Of a DNA stretch of 16,822 nt, positions 15,514 through 16,822 are shown piece by piece; position 1 is the stretch's first letter, and every line of letters begins with the position of its first letter. This stretch comes from an uncultured Alphaproteobacteria bacterium (GTDB lineage: Bacteria; Pseudomonadota; Alphaproteobacteria; CAKMZR01): contig CAKMZR010000016.1 of assembly GCA_929200455.1 (NCBI GenBank), forward strand, positions 1 to 16,822, given 5' to 3'. The notes under the pieces were generated by a model. The model was not told the origin of the DNA, ran no database searches, and saw only the letters and a list, made by a program, of their open reading frames with translations. The position numbers and the translations under genes were made by a program.

Positions 15514-16822
15514 CCCACAACTCCTTCTTCCATAACACCACCCTCCAAAGACCAACGATCCACAGCCTCCTCCACATCCACCGCCACCAACTTGCTCACT
15601 CCCTTTTCCACCATCGTCACCCCAAACAGTCTGTCCGCCATCGCCATCGTCAAACGGTGATGCGTCACCACCAAAAATCTCATTCCCCACTCCTCTCCAC
15701 TCATCTTCATCAATTCACAAAACTTTCCTACATTCACATCATCCAAAGCCGCGTCCACCTCGTCCAACACATAAAGTGGGGCCCGGTGTACACGAAACAT
15801 CGCAAACATCAAACATAATGCCACCAACGCCTGCTCACCTCCAGACAATAACGACAACGTCGATACACGCTTTCCCAAAAACTCTACCTCAATTTCTACT
15901 CCACTGCCAAGAATATCTCCCTCGCGACTCAATCTCAGCTGCGCCCGTCCCCCCCCAAATATACGCGAAAAGTGCTCCTGAAAATAATCATTGATCTCCC
16001 CAAAAATCAATAAAAACTTCTCTCCCGCCTCTCGCTCCAAATCCTTACACGAAACCTGCAAAGCTTCCGCCGCAGCACGCACATCCTCTATCTGACGCAA
16101 ACGATCCTCATGCTCCCTCTCCTTCTCTCCCAACTCATCCAACGCCAAAAGATTAATACTTCCCAAACGATCACGCTTATCGCGAAAATCCTCAATCATA
16201 CCCTCCAAATCCTCAAGACTCACCCCCTCCTCCAGAGCAAACTCCGAATCCAATCCCTCCCGCTCCTCATAAGCCACACGTGCTTCCTCCAAACGATCCT
16301 TCCACATCTCCTTGTGCGTACGAACCCTCGCCACTTGCTCCTTCAACTCTATATAAACCTTCTCGCGCTCTCGCCGCCCCTCCTCAAAAATACGCTCCCG
16401 CTTTTCAACCTCCTCCACAATACGCTCCGCTTCCTCCCTCTTTGCCGTACTCTCCTTCATCTCCTCCAATATACCTTGCTTCTCACCCTCAAGGGCTTCC
16501 AATCGACCCTCAAAAACTTTCCTCTCCCCCAATATCTCCTCGCCCCGAACCCTAAGCAATCCCAAACGATCCTCAGAAGAACCCAAGTCCCTACGCCATT
16601 CTCCCTCGTCGCGCAATAACGAATCCAACATCTCCTCAACCATCCGACCCTCGCGATCCAATTCCATACTCTTCGCCTTCAAAACTTCCCAACGCTTCAC
16701 AGACGCCTCGTGCAACTTCGCACTCTCCCTATAAAAACCCTCCAATAACACCAGATCGCCCCTCTCCCCATATGCCCGCTCGTGACTCGCATACTCCTCC
16801 TCCTCCTTGCCCAAGCGTACCC
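15510..16822 (-). CDS. smc: Chromosome segregation ATPase SMC, C-terminal part (5' end cut by window)
   Basis: SMC proteins form dimers that organise and compact the chromosome near the origin. About 437 codons are visible and the frame is open at the window edge. The upstream two thirds are charged coiled coil. The C-terminal ATPase head holds the ABC signature LLSGGEQALVALCLMFA (near 15,850), Walker B PLYVLDEVDAALDD, and the H-loop THHRLTMAMADRLFG. The tail VTMVEKGVSKLVAVDVEEA is typical of bacterial SMC. The N-terminal head, hinge and most of the coiled coil lie outside. It overlaps lepB by 4 bp. Confidence 0.93.
   Translation of the reverse strand, partial: VRLGKEEEEYASHERAYGERGDLVLLEGFYRESAKLHEASVKRWEVLKAKSMELDREGRMVEEMLDSLLRDEGEWRRDLGSSEDRLGLLRVRGEEILGERKVFEGRLEALEGEKQGILEEMKESTAKREEAERIVEEVEKRERIFEEGRREREKVYIELKEQVARVRTHKEMWKDRLEEARVAYEEREGLDSEFALEEGVSLEDLEGMIEDFRDKRDRLGSINLLALDELGEKEREHEDRLRQIEDVRAAAEALQVSCKDLEREAGEKFLLIFGEINDYFQEHFSRIFGGGRAQLRLSREGDILGSGVEIEVEFLGKRVSTLSLLSGGEQALVALCLMFAMFRVHRAPLYVLDEVDAALDDVNVGKFCELMKMSGEEWGMRFLVVTHHRLTMAMADRLFGVTMVEKGVSKLVAVDVEEAVDRWSLEGGVMEEGVVG

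Noticed and set aside
15514..15690. N-terminal extension of lepB from an upstream start
   Set aside because: The extension is Gly/Cys-rich readthrough of smc in another frame. The ATGA overlap and ribosome site support the start at 15513.

Overview
The window looks like chromosomal DNA from an alphaproteobacterium with a compact genome. Evidence for the lineage: a lepB-rnc-era operon, a CycM-type membrane-anchored cytochrome c, a DUF1476 protein (the alphaproteobacterial F1-ATPase zeta-inhibitor family), a GST-fold protein with an FzlA-like C-terminus, an intracellular PHB depolymerase and a single-chain B12-dependent methylmalonyl-CoA mutase. No phage, IS transposase, CRISPR array, rRNA or tRNA was seen. 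The species cannot be named from the sequence.

Layout: 1-1592 (minus) is gpt followed by an M20D amidohydrolase cut by the window edge. 1781-2368 (plus) is cycM. 2369-2709 is the only long gap between genes; it is filled by a dimeric, hairpin-bearing 78-bp tandem repeat that holds a 49-bp relic of an M20 peptidase gene and runs into the 3' end of purK. 2710-6223 (minus) is sppA-purE-purK. 6405-6875 (plus) is a TerB-family protein. 6887-8233 (minus) is fzlA-like, then an orphan BrnA-like protein. 8410-10106 (plus) is a DUF1476 protein and phaZ. 10113-10946 (minus) is an exported DUF547 protein. 11057-13165 (plus) is methylmalonyl-CoA mutase. 13132-16822 (minus) is the overlapping operon smc-lepB-rnc-era, with smc cut by the window edge.

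Functions: most genes are housekeeping. They cover chromosome organisation (smc), protein export (lepB, sppA), RNA and ribosome maturation (rnc, era), purine synthesis and salvage (purE, purK, gpt), respiration and its control (cycM, DUF1476), cell division (fzlA-like) and carbon storage or acyl-CoA metabolism (phaZ, mutase).

The most striking global property is strand asymmetry. The plus strand is rich in C and A whatever the gene direction. All 11 minus-strand genes whose ends I could read (10 complete ones plus 3'-complete smc) stop with TGA or TAG; four of five plus-strand genes stop with TAA. Minus-strand genes mostly have Shine-Dalgarno sequences, and some start with GTG or TTG. Plus-strand genes start with ATG and have little or no Shine-Dalgarno sequence. 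This suggests the minus strand is the leading strand under strong replication-linked mutational bias. The best candidate for something undescribed is the repeat array at 2376-2723.
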